A stretch of DNA of 28,721 nucleotides from Betaproteobacteria bacterium (GCA_009886305.1 QXZO01000028.1:1-28721), one strand, 5' to 3'; shown: positions 7,770-16,405, counted from the stretch's first letter. The notes: generated by a model from the sequence alone, not told the origin. Numbers and translations are program-made.

Positions 7770-8807
7770 ATGAATAATACCCAATCGCCCCCAGCAAGTT
7801 TTTACGAGCAATTAATGATTCTCTCTAACGAGATAGGGCTGGATGCATCCTCGGATCGTAACGATTCATTAAAACAACTGGTTGATTCATTGATTGATGA
7901 TGGACATGGAGATGCTGTCAAGCAGGCTTGTTGGCATCCGACTGCAATTTCCTCAGGTCAGCTCGTAAGACAGGCTACAGATTCTATATTAACGGTAAAT
8001 AGTGAGGAGGCATCATTTCGGTTGGATCTATTTGTAATTCCCGTGATTCTAGTTGTTGGAGCGCAAAAAGCTAATATGCTTTCTACTGTATTAAATGATG
8101 TGAAAACTCTTGAGGAGGTTTTCGAAAGCCTAGGTGTTTTAGGACACTGTAAAAACTTTGGATTGGCAAATTGCTTAACCGATTACGAATCATTAAACCA
8201 ATATCCGCTTGAGTCCTGGCGACTTGCCAGTCAATACAATGATTCGAAGAATATCACGATGCTAGATTTTCCAGAATATCCAATAGAAAGTTCATCTGGT
8301 ACAGAAACTGCCCATTTGCGATTCCTGTGTGGGGTTGCTTTAAGTCCCATATCGGCGCCCTCCATTTTCGAGGCTAGTGGAGATATTGGACGGTGGGGTA
8401 TGAAATTTGCCGAGACCGTAAGCGCTCAGTTATCCATAGCAGAATGTTCTGTCTTGGCGTTACCGAGACCCCCAAGGCCGCTGATTAAATCCTTGGAGGA
8501 TGGATATTGGGCCGTGAGGGAGATAGGCTTTCAATTATTCTTGAGCAATGCTCTGAATCATGCGCGCCTTAAGTTTGGAGAGCCAGATGTTTTTATTGAT
8601 TCAAGTTCGGGTGACAAGGTGCTTACGCGACTATCCTCGTTGTTCGATGATTCATTCGATAGAACTTACGGTTTTCCTGTTGCGCCTTATGAATCCCATG
8701 ATCAAGTACTAGACAACATAGATGAATTTTTGAGAGAAATAGGGATTCAGCGTTACCGCTTAAAAGCTGCTGAAGGCGAGGAGCGGATCGTCAATTGTGA
8801 GGCATGA
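7770..8807 (+). CDS. Conserved-looking hypothetical protein, 345 residues, function unknown
   Basis: I cannot assign this protein to a named family. It appears soluble, with no signal peptide. One moderately hydrophobic stretch near residues 85-95 (LFVIPVILVVGAQ) reads as a buried beta strand, not a membrane helix. Other distinctive segments are CKNFGLANCLTDYESL, the proline-rich LALPRPPRPL near the middle, and VREIGFQLFLSNALNHARLKFGEP. The C-terminal region is acidic. The ATG at 7770 is preferred over an upstream in-frame TTG (7755). The ribosome site is weak. Codon usage and composition look like the neighbours, so I see no sign of recent transfer. It is divergent from acpH and followed after 73 nt by an SDR gene. 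Confidence 0.8.
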   Translation: MNNTQSPPASFYEQLMILSNEIGLDASSDRNDSLKQLVDSLIDDGHGDAVKQACWHPTAISSGQLVRQATDSILTVNSEEASFRLDLFVIPVILVVGAQKANMLSTVLNDVKTLEEVFESLGVLGHCKNFGLANCLTDYESLNQYPLESWRLASQYNDSKNITMLDFPEYPIESSSGTETAHLRFLCGVALSPISAPSIFEASGDIGRWGMKFAETVSAQLSIAECSVLALPRPPRPLIKSLEDGYWAVREIGFQLFLSNALNHARLKFGEPDVFIDSSSGDKVLTRLSSLFDDSFDRTYGFPVAPYESHDQVLDNIDEFLREIGIQRYRLKAAEGEERIVNCEA

Positions 8808-8880
8808 TCCGTCGTAATTCGTTACATTGAAGTCTTGCGAGCTAATTATCTCCGTAAACATATATTGATAGAAAGTTGTT

Positions 8881-9564
8881 ATGAAAACAGTGTTGGTGAC
8901 TGGCGCAGGCAGAGGAATTGGTTTGGCTACCGCAAAAAAATTCTCATCAATGGATTGGAATGTTTTGTCTTTGGACAAAGAATTTGACGATTCTTTTGTT
9001 GGTGAGTGTGTAAATTTTGATCTTCGACGTCTTGATGAAATACCGAAGTTAATTGATGGTTTGGGGCCAGTTGATACACTTATTAATAACGCTGCGGTTT
9101 TGTTCTGTGACCCCGTAGAAGCGATACCGGAGGATCACATTAGAGAGATCTTAGACGTAAATCTTTTGGCGCCTGCGAGACTCATCGAGGCTGTTTCTTC
9201 AGGAATGGTATCTCGGGGCGGTGGTCGTATAGTCTCGATAGGATCAGTATCTGCGTTTACGGGTCATCCCGATCTTTGGTATGGGGCAACAAAGGCTGCT
9301 TTGTTGAATCTCACAAAAAGTTATGCATCGTACCTTGGTCGTCATAATGTACTCGTGAATGCTGTTGCCCCCGGTCCAACGCTAACCAAGATGTATGAAG
9401 ATTTGCCTGAATCTCGAAAAGAGTCAGTGATGAGTAGCGTATACAGCGGAAGACCTTGCTTGCCGGAGGAGGTGGCAGAAACTGTTTTTTGGCTCGGAGC
9501 AGTGAGTCCAGCTTATGTGTCTGGAACTACCGTTGATGTTAATAATGGTTCTTATCCGAGATGA
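8881..9564 (+). CDS. Short-chain dehydrogenase/reductase (SDR family)
   Basis: A 227-residue classical SDR oxidoreductase using NAD(P)H. Visible are the cofactor-binding TGAGRGIG at residues 7-14, the INNAA motif around residue 70, catalytic Ser122, and the YGATK motif giving Tyr134 and Lys138. The C-terminus VSGTTVDVNNGSYPR matches the usual end of the family. The acidic Asp32 after beta-2 (LSLDKEF) favours NAD(H) over NADP(H). It is shorter than the common 245-255 residues, mainly through a compact loop after beta-2. The substrate cannot be told from the sequence. It sits between the unknown gene and the stress kinase gene, all on the plus strand. Confidence 0.92.
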   Translation: MKTVLVTGAGRGIGLATAKKFSSMDWNVLSLDKEFDDSFVGECVNFDLRRLDEIPKLIDGLGPVDTLINNAAVLFCDPVEAIPEDHIREILDVNLLAPARLIEAVSSGMVSRGGGRIVSIGSVSAFTGHPDLWYGATKAALLNLTKSYASYLGRHNVLVNAVAPGPTLTKMYEDLPESRKESVMSSVYSGRPCLPEEVAETVFWLGAVSPAYVSGTTVDVNNGSYPR

Positions 9565-9610
9565 TGGGCGAAGCGTATGTTGGTAGTTTTTTTTCTAGGT
9601 TACTGACCCA

Positions 9611-10606
9611 GTGAAGTTCGAAGCGGAAGAGACACCCTATTTTGGTTTAGGGCCTGACCTGATATTGAATGCCCTCGATAAGGCCGGTTGGAAAACGACG
9701 GGGACATTAATGCCGCTTAATAGTTTTGAGAATCGAGTTTATCAGATCGGTGTTTATGATGAAGATCGAGAATTCGAAGTAGTGGCCAAATTTTACAGGC
9801 CTGGCCGTTGGTCCCAAAATCAGTTAATCGAGGAACATCAATTTACTTTTGAATTGGTTGGCTTCGAATTACCGGTGATCGCGCCTATCAAAAAGAATCA
9901 ATCATCTTTATTTAAAGCGGACCAATTTCAATTTTCTGTTTTTGAAAAAAAGGGTGGGCGAGCACCCAATTTAGAGGACGATTCGGTTCTAACTTGGATT
10001 GGGCGTCTGATCGGTCGGATCCATGCGGTGTCTGCGACGCACCCATTTGAATATCGACCGATTATTAACACTGAGCAATATGGACGAGCTCCAGTTCGAT
10101 TTATTATGGAAAATGAATTTATTCCTGTCGAATTGAGAGAGCCTTACCAAGGTCTTGTTGATCTCGCGTTGATTACCATTGATGGTGCATTCAATCAAAA
10201 TCAAGATTGTGCATTTATCCGACTTTTAGGTGATTGTCATCCAGGTAACATTCTGTGGATGGAAGATGGTCCAAGTTTCGTTGACTTAGACGATGCTGTT
10301 ATGGGACCAGCAATACAGGATTTATGGATGTTGCTGTCTGGAGATAGAGAGTCCATGGCATTGCAATTACGTAAAGTACTTATGGGTTATGAGCAATTTA
10401 TGGAGTTCGACTACCGGCAAGTTTCATTGATAGAGCCGCTAAGGACATTACGAATTATTAATTATGCTGGTTGGTTAGCGCAGCGATGGAATGATCCAGC
10501 TTTTAAGGTGGCGTTCCCATGGTTCGGTTCTCAACGATATTGGGAAGAGCACCTGGGCCACATCAGAGAGCAAATTGGTTTGATGCAAGAGGGTTTTTCG
10601 CTTTGA
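9611..10606 (+). CDS. SrkA/RdoA-type stress response serine/threonine kinase
   Basis: A 331-residue protein kinase-like fold enzyme of the SrkA (YihE/RdoA) group, linked in E. coli to protection from stress-induced death and envelope stress. E. coli SrkA has 328 residues. The start region LNSFENRVYQIG is characteristic. The ATP-site lysine (VVAKFYRP, Lys60), the catalytic loop GDCHPGNILW (Asp208, Asn213) and the metal-binding FVDLDDAVMGPAIQDLWML (Asp225) are all present. The start is the GTG at 9611; no ATG lies close by, and the N-terminal alignment supports it, although the ribosome site is poor. The gene lies 46 nt after the SDR. Confidence 0.92.
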   Translation: MKFEAEETPYFGLGPDLILNALDKAGWKTTGTLMPLNSFENRVYQIGVYDEDREFEVVAKFYRPGRWSQNQLIEEHQFTFELVGFELPVIAPIKKNQSSLFKADQFQFSVFEKKGGRAPNLEDDSVLTWIGRLIGRIHAVSATHPFEYRPIINTEQYGRAPVRFIMENEFIPVELREPYQGLVDLALITIDGAFNQNQDCAFIRLLGDCHPGNILWMEDGPSFVDLDDAVMGPAIQDLWMLLSGDRESMALQLRKVLMGYEQFMEFDYRQVSLIEPLRTLRIINYAGWLAQRWNDPAFKVAFPWFGSQRYWEEHLGHIREQIGLMQEGFSL

Positions 10607-10711
10607 GAGCGAAGATATTTTTAGGCCGATATTTTTAAATCGCAAATAATCTGTTTCAAATTTGTTTTTCTGACAAAATAACTAGAAGCATAAATCTTTA
10701 AGGATATTTTG

Positions 10712-11950
10712 ATGTTGTATGCGTTACATGAATTGCAACGCTCGCTTCTGTCACCAATAGTGACGGCGGCGACTGTTTTGAAAGAAACTACCAATAGCCC
10801 TCTCAATCCGTTAAGGGATCTTCCATTTGTTAGGGCTGTTGGTGCAAACAGTGAGCTTTTCACGCGTCTAATGCAGCGATATCAAAAGCCTAGTTGGGAT
10901 ATCGAAACGGTAGAAGTCGATGGTAAAACGGTCGCTGTGCATACGGAAATTTCGGTTGACAAGCCATTTTGCAAATTAATACATTTTAAAAAAAACACAG
11001 AGATTAAAGGACCCAAGTTGCTCATCGTAGCGCCGTTATCTGGACACTTTGCAACTTTACTGCGTGATACGGTTAGAACAACTTTAGCGGACCATGACGT
11101 TTGGGTGACCGATTGGGTCGATGCAAAGATGGTGCCCGTTTCTAATGGAGAGTTTTGTCTTGAGAATTACGTTGATTACATCAAAGAGTTTATTTGTTTT
11201 TTAGCACCAAATTTAAATGTGATGTCTGTGTGTCAACCAACTGTTCCTGTTTTAGCTGCAATTTCTTTGTTGGCTTCGGAGCGTAATCCTTGTTCTCCAG
11301 ATTCGATGATTATGATGGGGGGGCCAATAGACGCAAGACTTAGTCCAACAGCTGTGAATCAATTTGCGGACGAACATTCTCACGAGTGGTTTGCTAATCA
11401 AATGATCATGCGTGTGCCGCAAAACTACCCAGGATTTTCGCGCTTAGTCTATCCAGGATTTATGCAGCATGCGAGTTTTATGGCGATGAATCCCGATCGG
11501 CACCTCAATGCGCATTGGGAATTCTACAAGCACCTGATGCAAGGTGATCAAGATAGTGCCGAGACGCACCGACAGTTTTATGACGAATACAACGCTGTTC
11601 TAGATATGCCTGCTGAATATTATTTGGATACGGTTCGCGTTGTGTTCCAAGATTTTTTGTTGCCAAGAGGCGTGTGGGATATAAGAGATCAAAGAGTGGA
11701 ACCAGGCGCAATTAAAAAAACCGCGCTTTTTACAATAGAGGGTGAATTAGACGACATTTCTGGCAACGGTCAGACAGAGGCAGCTCAGTCATTGTGCTCG
11801 GGGGTTCCTAAAACCCGTCGAAAGCATTTGCTCGCGAAAGGTGTAGGACATTACGGAATATTTAGTGGTCGAAAGTTTAGGACGATTATTTACCCTCAAA
11901 TATCAAAGTTTATTAATCAGCAAGTGAGAGGGAAAAAACAGTCGGCTTAG
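10712..11950 (+). CDS. phaZ: Intracellular polyhydroxyalkanoate depolymerase
   Basis: This 412-residue protein matches the intracellular PhaZ family that mobilises stored polyhydroxybutyrate granules in the cytoplasm. The N-terminus LYALHELQRSLLSP is typical. The lipase-box equivalent carries a cysteine nucleophile, SVCQPTVPVLAA, with Cys174. The acid is in GELDDISGNGQ (Asp347/Asp348) and the histidine in GVGHYGIFSG (His380), the same Cys-Asp-His arrangement described for Cupriavidus necator PhaZa1. The ATG at 10712 is preferred over the overlapping TTG at 10709, since AAGGAT is well spaced upstream. No PHA synthase or phasin gene is in the window, but the gene implies that the organism stores PHB. 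Confidence 0.92.
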   Translation: MLYALHELQRSLLSPIVTAATVLKETTNSPLNPLRDLPFVRAVGANSELFTRLMQRYQKPSWDIETVEVDGKTVAVHTEISVDKPFCKLIHFKKNTEIKGPKLLIVAPLSGHFATLLRDTVRTTLADHDVWVTDWVDAKMVPVSNGEFCLENYVDYIKEFICFLAPNLNVMSVCQPTVPVLAAISLLASERNPCSPDSMIMMGGPIDARLSPTAVNQFADEHSHEWFANQMIMRVPQNYPGFSRLVYPGFMQHASFMAMNPDRHLNAHWEFYKHLMQGDQDSAETHRQFYDEYNAVLDMPAEYYLDTVRVVFQDFLLPRGVWDIRDQRVEPGAIKKTALFTIEGELDDISGNGQTEAAQSLCSGVPKTRRKHLLAKGVGHYGIFSGRKFRTIIYPQISKFINQQVRGKKQSA

Positions 11951-12062
11951 TGGTCGCGTAAGTTGTAGTTTGATTTGGAGATGATGCATGAGTTGACATC
12001 ATCACGACAGAACTTGAAGGTTGGAGATTTTTATTTCGGTGATTGATAGATTGGAGGAAGGT

Positions 12063-13034
12063 ATGACAACAGTAGTTAAGTTTCATAAAACAGGCGGGCC
12101 AGGAGTTTTGTCCGTTGAAGAAGTATCCGTTGGAAAGCCCAAGCGCGGAGAAGCCCGGGTCCGTCATACTGCGATAGGACTAAACTTTATTGATACATAC
12201 CATCGCTCCGGTCTATATCCGTTGCCGTTGCCCAGTGGTGTTGGTTTAGAAGGCGCTGGTGTTGTGGAAGCGGTTGGCGCTGGAGTTGCGAATGTAAAGC
12301 CTGGCGATCGCGTGGCTTATGCCGGAGGGCCTCCAGGAGCGTATGCGCAAGAGCGTAATATGCCTGCAGCGAAATTAGTTAAAGTTCCTGCTGGAGTGTC
12401 TGATGAGGACGCTGCTGCAATGATGCTTAAAGGGCTGACAGTTCAGATGCTTATCCGTCGTGTTTATCGCGTCCAAAAGGGCGAAACGGTATTATTCCAT
12501 GCCGCGGCTGGTGGAGTAGGACTGATTGCGTGTCAATGGCTTAATGCTCTTGGCGCTACGGTGATTGGTACCGTGGGTTCTGATGCTAAGGCAAAAATTG
12601 CGAAAGCACATGGATGTCATTACACCATCAACTATGCCAAAGAAAACTTTGCTGAACGTGTTCGTAAAATTACGAAGGGGCGAGGTGTTCCAGTGGTGTT
12701 CGATTCTGTTGGTAAAGACACTTTTCACGGTTCTTTAGATTGTTTGCAACCTAGAGGGTTATTGACGGTGTTTGGTAATGGATCTGGTCCAGTTAAAGAT
12801 GTTGATATCAATATCTTAGCAAAGGGTTCGTATTATGTGACAAGACCTTCTATTATGATTTATACGGCTCAGCGTGCTGACTTAGAAGCCGGTGCGAAGG
12901 AGTTGTTTAGTATGGTGAAGTCTGGGAAGGTGAAAATTGATATTAACCAGCGATATGCTTTGACTGATGCTGCCAAAGCCCATCGGGATCTTGAGGCTCG
13001 GAAGACTACGGGCTCTACGATTCTTCTGCCTTAA
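12063..13034 (+). CDS. NADPH:quinone oxidoreductase, zinc-less MDR family (Qor-like)
   Basis: A 323-residue medium-chain dehydrogenase/reductase without zinc ligands, of the quinone oxidoreductase (QOR) type that uses NADPH to reduce quinones. Features are GLNFIDTYHRSGLYPLPLPSG, characteristic of QOR, the nucleotide-binding AAAGGVG at residues 147-153, and the C-terminal AHRDLEARKTTGSTILLP. The catalytic-zinc cysteine and histidine of alcohol dehydrogenases are absent. The ATG at 12063 has a strong GGAGG at 12053-12057; an upstream in-frame TTG (12021) is rejected. A clear terminator follows the gene, so it probably ends a transcript. Confidence 0.93.
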   Translation: MTTVVKFHKTGGPGVLSVEEVSVGKPKRGEARVRHTAIGLNFIDTYHRSGLYPLPLPSGVGLEGAGVVEAVGAGVANVKPGDRVAYAGGPPGAYAQERNMPAAKLVKVPAGVSDEDAAAMMLKGLTVQMLIRRVYRVQKGETVLFHAAAGGVGLIACQWLNALGATVIGTVGSDAKAKIAKAHGCHYTINYAKENFAERVRKITKGRGVPVVFDSVGKDTFHGSLDCLQPRGLLTVFGNGSGPVKDVDINILAKGSYYVTRPSIMIYTAQRADLEAGAKELFSMVKSGKVKIDINQRYALTDAAKAHRDLEARKTTGSTILLP

Positions 13035-13050
13035 TTGTTGGCAACACAAG

Positions 13051-13078
13051 AAACGTCGCATATGCGGCGTTTTTTTTT
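13051..13078 (+). terminator. Rho-independent terminator after the quinone oxidoreductase gene
   Basis: A 9-bp stem, AAACGTCGC (13051-13059) pairing with GCGGCGTTT (13064-13072), has one G-T wobble and an ATAT tetraloop. The T-run continues to about 13078. It begins 17 nt after the stop codon of the oxidoreductase gene and points in the gene's direction. Confidence 0.85.
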
Positions 13079-13165
13079 GGCTGATTGCTTTTCATTTTAT
13101 TGGCTACACGGTTACGTTTTTCAAGCGGTAATACTTAGATTCATTTAGTCGATCAAGGGGGGAGT

Positions 13166-13921
13166 ATGTTTCGTTTAGACGGAAAAACAGCTTTGGTTTC
13201 TGGAGCCTCGCGCGGGCTCGGGTGGGGCATGGCTAAGGCGTTAGCAAAGCAAGGCGCGCACGTTTTTTTGAATGGGAGGGATTCGGCGAGTCTGGAGCTG
13301 TGCGCTGAGGAGTTAACCGGTGATGGTTTCTTGGCAACGGTGATGGCATTTGATGTCACTCAAGCAGAGGCTATCAAACAGGCCGTCAATCATATTGTTG
13401 TGTCTCATGGTGGCTTGAATATAGTTATTGCAAATGCGGGCATACAACACCGCTCGCCAATCGTTGATTTTAGTGAGGATGAATTCCGACGTGTCATGGA
13501 CACCAATTTAACCGGTGTCTGGTTAATGGCCAAGGAAGCCTCGAGACATATGATTCAGTCGGGTGGGGGGCGCATTATTTTTACGGGTTCTATTACGGCG
13601 GATTTAGGGCGTGCCACGATATCTGCTTACATCGCTTCCAAGGGAGGTGTGCATGCTTTAGCGCGACAGTTGGCAGTTGAATTAGGTGGTAAAGGCATCA
13701 CTACAAACGTAATCGCGCCTGGATATTTTGCGACCGAGATGAACGAGCATCTAATAGCGGATAAAGATTTCAACGATTGGGTGTGTTCGCGTGTTCCTGT
13801 GTCGCGTTGGGGTCAGGTTGATGAAATTGGTGCTGCCGCGGTGTTTCTAGCGTCAAATGAGTCAGCTTATATAAATGGACATGTTTTGACCATGGATGGA
13901 GGGCTCAGTATTTCAATGTAA
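13166..13921 (+). CDS. Short-chain dehydrogenase, gluconate 5-dehydrogenase-like
   Basis: A 251-residue classical SDR resembling the gluconate 5-dehydrogenase/IdnO group and other sugar-acid or 3-oxoacyl reductases. Residues 13-19 hold GASRGLG; NAGIQHRSP around residues 90-98 is typical of the gluconate 5-dehydrogenase subgroup; Ser142, Tyr155 and Lys159 form the active site. It ends INGHVLTMDGGLSISM. The FLNGR after beta-2 with Arg38 favours NADP(H). GGGGGGAG directly upstream of the ATG gives a strong ribosome site. It follows a terminator, so it should have its own promoter, but no convincing hexamer pair is visible in 13079-13150. Substrate is not established. Confidence 0.92.
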   Translation: MFRLDGKTALVSGASRGLGWGMAKALAKQGAHVFLNGRDSASLELCAEELTGDGFLATVMAFDVTQAEAIKQAVNHIVVSHGGLNIVIANAGIQHRSPIVDFSEDEFRRVMDTNLTGVWLMAKEASRHMIQSGGGRIIFTGSITADLGRATISAYIASKGGVHALARQLAVELGGKGITTNVIAPGYFATEMNEHLIADKDFNDWVCSRVPVSRWGQVDEIGAAAVFLASNESAYINGHVLTMDGGLSISM

Positions 13922-14056
13922 TTTTTGGGCGGAGAATTGATTTTTGGCGTGATGTGGAATTTAACGGTTTTATACATGTCAATACTCTTATGCGTTAAAA
14001 TGCGCAGGTTAATTCCTTTAGTTTCTCTTTCTTGTTTCAACAATTCACGATACATA

Positions 14057-14830
14057 ATGTCCAAAGAAGATAAATATACGGCGGAAACGATTACCGAAAT
14101 CACAACGTGGGCGTCGAATTTATTCAGCTTCAAGTTAACCCGTTATACGGGGTACCGGTTTATACCAGGACAATTTTCGCGTCTTGGTATCAGGAAAGAG
14201 GATGGGACGATTGTGTGGCGAGCATACTCAATCGTATCTGCGAGTTACGATGAATTCTTAGAGTACTTCTCAATCGTAGTGCCCGATGGTGAATTCACGA
14301 GCCGTCTATCTAAGCTTGAAGTAGGCGATGAAGTTCTTGTTGAAAAAATGAACTATGGCTTTCTGACGACTGCTCGCTTTGAGGAGGGTAAGGATCTTTG
14401 GATGCTCGCGACCGGTACTGGCTTGGCGCCTTTCATTAGTATATTGTACGAGCTGGAAACTTGGGATGCCTACGAAAACATCATCCTAGTCTACAGTGTG
14501 AGAGAGGCGAATGAGTTAGCTTATATAGAGGCGATAGAGGGGCTTAAAAATCATGAGTACTTCGGAGATTTTGCCCATAAGTTTAAATTTCTGCCTGTAG
14601 TGACGCGAGAGAAGTTTCCAGGTGCTTTAGAAAAGCGGATACCTATTCTTTTAGAAAATGGCGAGCTTGAGCAAGAGCTCGGTTTGTCATTGGACCCAGA
14701 GAGAAGTCGGATCATGATTTGCGGAAATCCTGAAATGGTGGACGATACCCGAGGTTGGTTTACTGAGCACGGTTATACAGTAAGTCGTCGTTCAAAGCCT
14801 GGGCATTTAGCGCTCGAAAATCTTTGGTAA
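14057..14830 (+). CDS. fpr: Ferredoxin/flavodoxin--NADP(+) reductase
   Basis: A 257-residue flavoprotein of the bacterial Fpr class that exchanges electrons between NADPH and ferredoxin or flavodoxin. The FAD-binding RAYS is at residues 55-58, FSIVVPDGEFTSRL is the FAD phosphate-binding region, GTGLAPF at 120-126 binds NADP, and CGNPEMVDDTR and the C-terminal aromatic LENLW complete the family pattern. The ATG at 14057 gives the usual family length and N-terminus. The frame stays open 44 codons further upstream, but that segment does not look like a domain. The ribosome site at this ATG is weak. It lies 135 nt after the SDR. Confidence 0.94.
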   Translation: MSKEDKYTAETITEITTWASNLFSFKLTRYTGYRFIPGQFSRLGIRKEDGTIVWRAYSIVSASYDEFLEYFSIVVPDGEFTSRLSKLEVGDEVLVEKMNYGFLTTARFEEGKDLWMLATGTGLAPFISILYELETWDAYENIILVYSVREANELAYIEAIEGLKNHEYFGDFAHKFKFLPVVTREKFPGALEKRIPILLENGELEQELGLSLDPERSRIMICGNPEMVDDTRGWFTEHGYTVSRRSKPGHLALENLW

Positions 14831-14851
14831 TGCCCACTTTTTTATAGTTTT

Positions 14852-14889
14852 TTGCTGAAAACCCCTCAGCAAAGCACCTTTTGGGGTGC
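14852..14889. terminator. Two adjacent hairpins after fpr, possible terminator
   Basis: TTGCTGA (14852-14858) and TCAGCAA (14866-14872) form a perfect 7-bp stem with a 7-nt loop. Immediately after it, GCACC (14874-14878) pairs with GGTGC (14885-14889). A short pyrimidine run with CCCCTTTTT follows. No long T-run sits directly at either stem, so termination is plausible but not certain. Confidence 0.45.
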
Positions 14890-14980
14890 ATTCCTCCCCT
14901 TTTTGAGAAATATTTAATTAATATAATCAATAATTTATGATTAATTATTGTTATTAGTAGATAAACTTTCCAAATATGTA

Positions 14981-15010
14981 TTGCGAATCATTCTCATTTG
15001 CATTTATAAT
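14981..15010 (+). promoter_or_regulatory. Porin promoter with overlapping Fur-box-like operator
   Basis: TTGCGA (-35, 14981-14986) and a perfect TATAAT (-10, 15005-15010) are separated by 18 nt. Between and over them, 14983-15001 reads GCAAATGAGAATGATTCGC on the minus strand. That matches the 19-bp Fur consensus GATAATGATAATCATTATC at 13 of 19 positions and the 7-1-7 form TGAGAAT-G-ATTCGCA almost fully. A repressor bound here would block RNA polymerase, as at classical iron-repressed promoters. The predicted transcript begins near 15017, consistent with the porin start at 15059. Confidence 0.65.
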
Positions 15011-15058
15011 TTCTCCAACATTATGAAAAAGAGTATCAACAAAGTAGGAGTGAATGAA

Positions 15059-16327
15059 ATGCCAGGATTATTGGGATTACAAAAAATAGCAACGTTATGC
15101 GTCGTGTCTGCAGTCGTTCTGCTGGTCGCGAAGCCCACTTGGGCTCAAGAGGATGTAAATGAGAGGATCAAAGCGCTTGAAGAGGAGCTTTTGGACCTTC
15201 GAGATGCGGTTGATGCCCAAAAGGATTCAGTGAGATCTATCCAGCAAAAGACTGTGGGTATTGGTGATACTTCAATTGGTGGTTACGGAGAGCTCAATTG
15301 GGCTGACTTCGATGGTGACAAAAAAGATGAGTTCGACGTACAACGATTCATTATGTTTTTGGGCCACAAGTTTAGTGACCGAACACGAATGATGTCCGAA
15401 ATCGAATTTGAGCATGCTCAGGTCAAGGGTGGCGAGTCTGGTGGTGAAGTTGCAATGGAGCAAGCTTATATTGAGCATACACTCAAGAGCGGTGTAAATT
15501 TCCGAGCCGGCTTACATATCGTCCCGATCGGTCTTATCAACGAATATCATGAGCCACCAGTGTTTTATGGCATGGAGCGAAATAATATTGAAACTAAAAT
15601 TATCCCATCAACATGGCGAGAAATTGGCTTTCAGGTAAATGGAAGCACAATGTCTGGTACTGAGTGGTTTGTCGGCATGTCGACCACACCGGATGCCAGT
15701 AAATTTACAAGCTCATCAGCGTCTACGGGTTTCAAGAAAATGCGTGTAAGCGGAAAGCAAGTAACTGCGAATAACATGGGTTATTACATGGGATTCAATA
15801 ATAAAGGTATGCCGGGTCTTAAATGGGGCGGTTCAGTTTGGACGGGGGCGACAGCTCAAGACGGTCAAGGTAAAGGTTCTAACCCTGAAGAATTGGCCGG
15901 TGTAAACGCAGATTTAACAATTTGGGATATCCATGCTCAGTACGATGCCAACGACTGGAAGTTGAGCGCTCTCTATGCTGCAGGAACCTTGGGTGATACG
16001 GAGGCTATTAACGCTTCAGCCGGTATCACCGCTGGGTCCGATGACGCAGCACCTGAGAAATTCTCTGGATGGTATGTAGAAGCCGGTTACAAAGGGTTTT
16101 TCCTTGATGAATATAATATTCAGCCTTTTGTAAGATACGCCGACTACAACACTCAGGAGGCAGTGGCAACTGGATTTACTACTGACCCCAATAACGCAGA
16201 CCAAGTGTTGACTTATGGCATCAGTCTATACCTAGACCCTGATGTAGTACTAAAGTTAGATCACATGGACTTCAGTAATAACGGCAATAACGACGCCTTT
16301 AACGTTGGTATCGGTTGGATGTTCTAA
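15059..16327 (+). CDS. Outer-membrane porin with N-terminal coiled coil (phosphate-selective porin O/P-like)
   Basis: A 422-residue precursor of a beta-barrel porin. The start at 15059 is set by TAGGAG at 15045-15050 and gives a signal peptide with a hydrophobic core (CVVSAVVLLVA) and probable cleavage at PTWA|QED. The mature N-terminus, roughly residues 31-60, is a heptad-rich coiled coil (ERIKALEEELLDLRDAV), followed by a barrel starting GGYGELNW and many alternating strands. The protein ends in phenylalanine (IGWMF), the classical recognition signal for the BAM outer-membrane assembly machinery. Strand pattern and the motif AYIEHTLKSGVNFRAGLHIVP resemble phosphate-selective O/P-type porins, but the substrate cannot be read from sequence. 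It is monocistronic: strong promoter ahead, hairpins behind. Confidence 0.88.
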   Translation: MPGLLGLQKIATLCVVSAVVLLVAKPTWAQEDVNERIKALEEELLDLRDAVDAQKDSVRSIQQKTVGIGDTSIGGYGELNWADFDGDKKDEFDVQRFIMFLGHKFSDRTRMMSEIEFEHAQVKGGESGGEVAMEQAYIEHTLKSGVNFRAGLHIVPIGLINEYHEPPVFYGMERNNIETKIIPSTWREIGFQVNGSTMSGTEWFVGMSTTPDASKFTSSSASTGFKKMRVSGKQVTANNMGYYMGFNNKGMPGLKWGGSVWTGATAQDGQGKGSNPEELAGVNADLTIWDIHAQYDANDWKLSALYAAGTLGDTEAINASAGITAGSDDAAPEKFSGWYVEAGYKGFFLDEYNIQPFVRYADYNTQEAVATGFTTDPNNADQVLTYGISLYLDPDVVLKLDHMDFSNNGNNDAFNVGIGWMF

Positions 16328-16346
16328 CTAACTGTGCAGCCTCCCC

Positions 16347-16376
16347 TTTCGTTGCTTTTGCATATTTGCAGCGAAA
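16347..16376 (+). terminator. First of three hairpins after the porin
   Basis: TTTCGTTGC (16347-16355) and GCAGCGAAA (16368-16376) form a 9-bp stem with one G-T pair and a 12-nt loop, starting 20 nt after the porin stop. It lacks a T-run, so its role in termination or mRNA 3'-end protection is uncertain. Confidence 0.45.
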
Positions 16377-16380
16377 ATTC

Positions 16381-16405
16381 AAACGGCGCTTTTCAAGCGC
16401 TGTTT
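16381..16405 (+). terminator. Second hairpin after the porin
   Basis: AAACGGCGCTT (16381-16391) pairs with AAGCGCTGTTT (16395-16405), an 11-bp stem with one wobble and a TTC loop. It is followed by GTCTTTGTG, only a weak T-tract. Its core is nearly the same as that of the third hairpin. Confidence 0.6.

Noticed and set aside
10670..10696. CTGACA with a TAAATC/CATAAA hexamer as a phaZ promoter
   Set aside because: Spacing is 13-15 nt and the -10 match is poor, so it does not make a credible sigma-70 promoter.
13925..14056. 44-codon N-terminal extension of fpr
   Set aside because: The extension does not resemble a targeting signal or domain, and known Fpr proteins begin at the region of the ATG at 14057.
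14948..15058. Earlier starts (TTG 14948, ATG 15023) for the porin
   Set aside because: 14948 lies upstream of the promoter itself. 15023 is preceded by no ribosome site, while 15059 has TAGGAG and gives a normal signal peptide.
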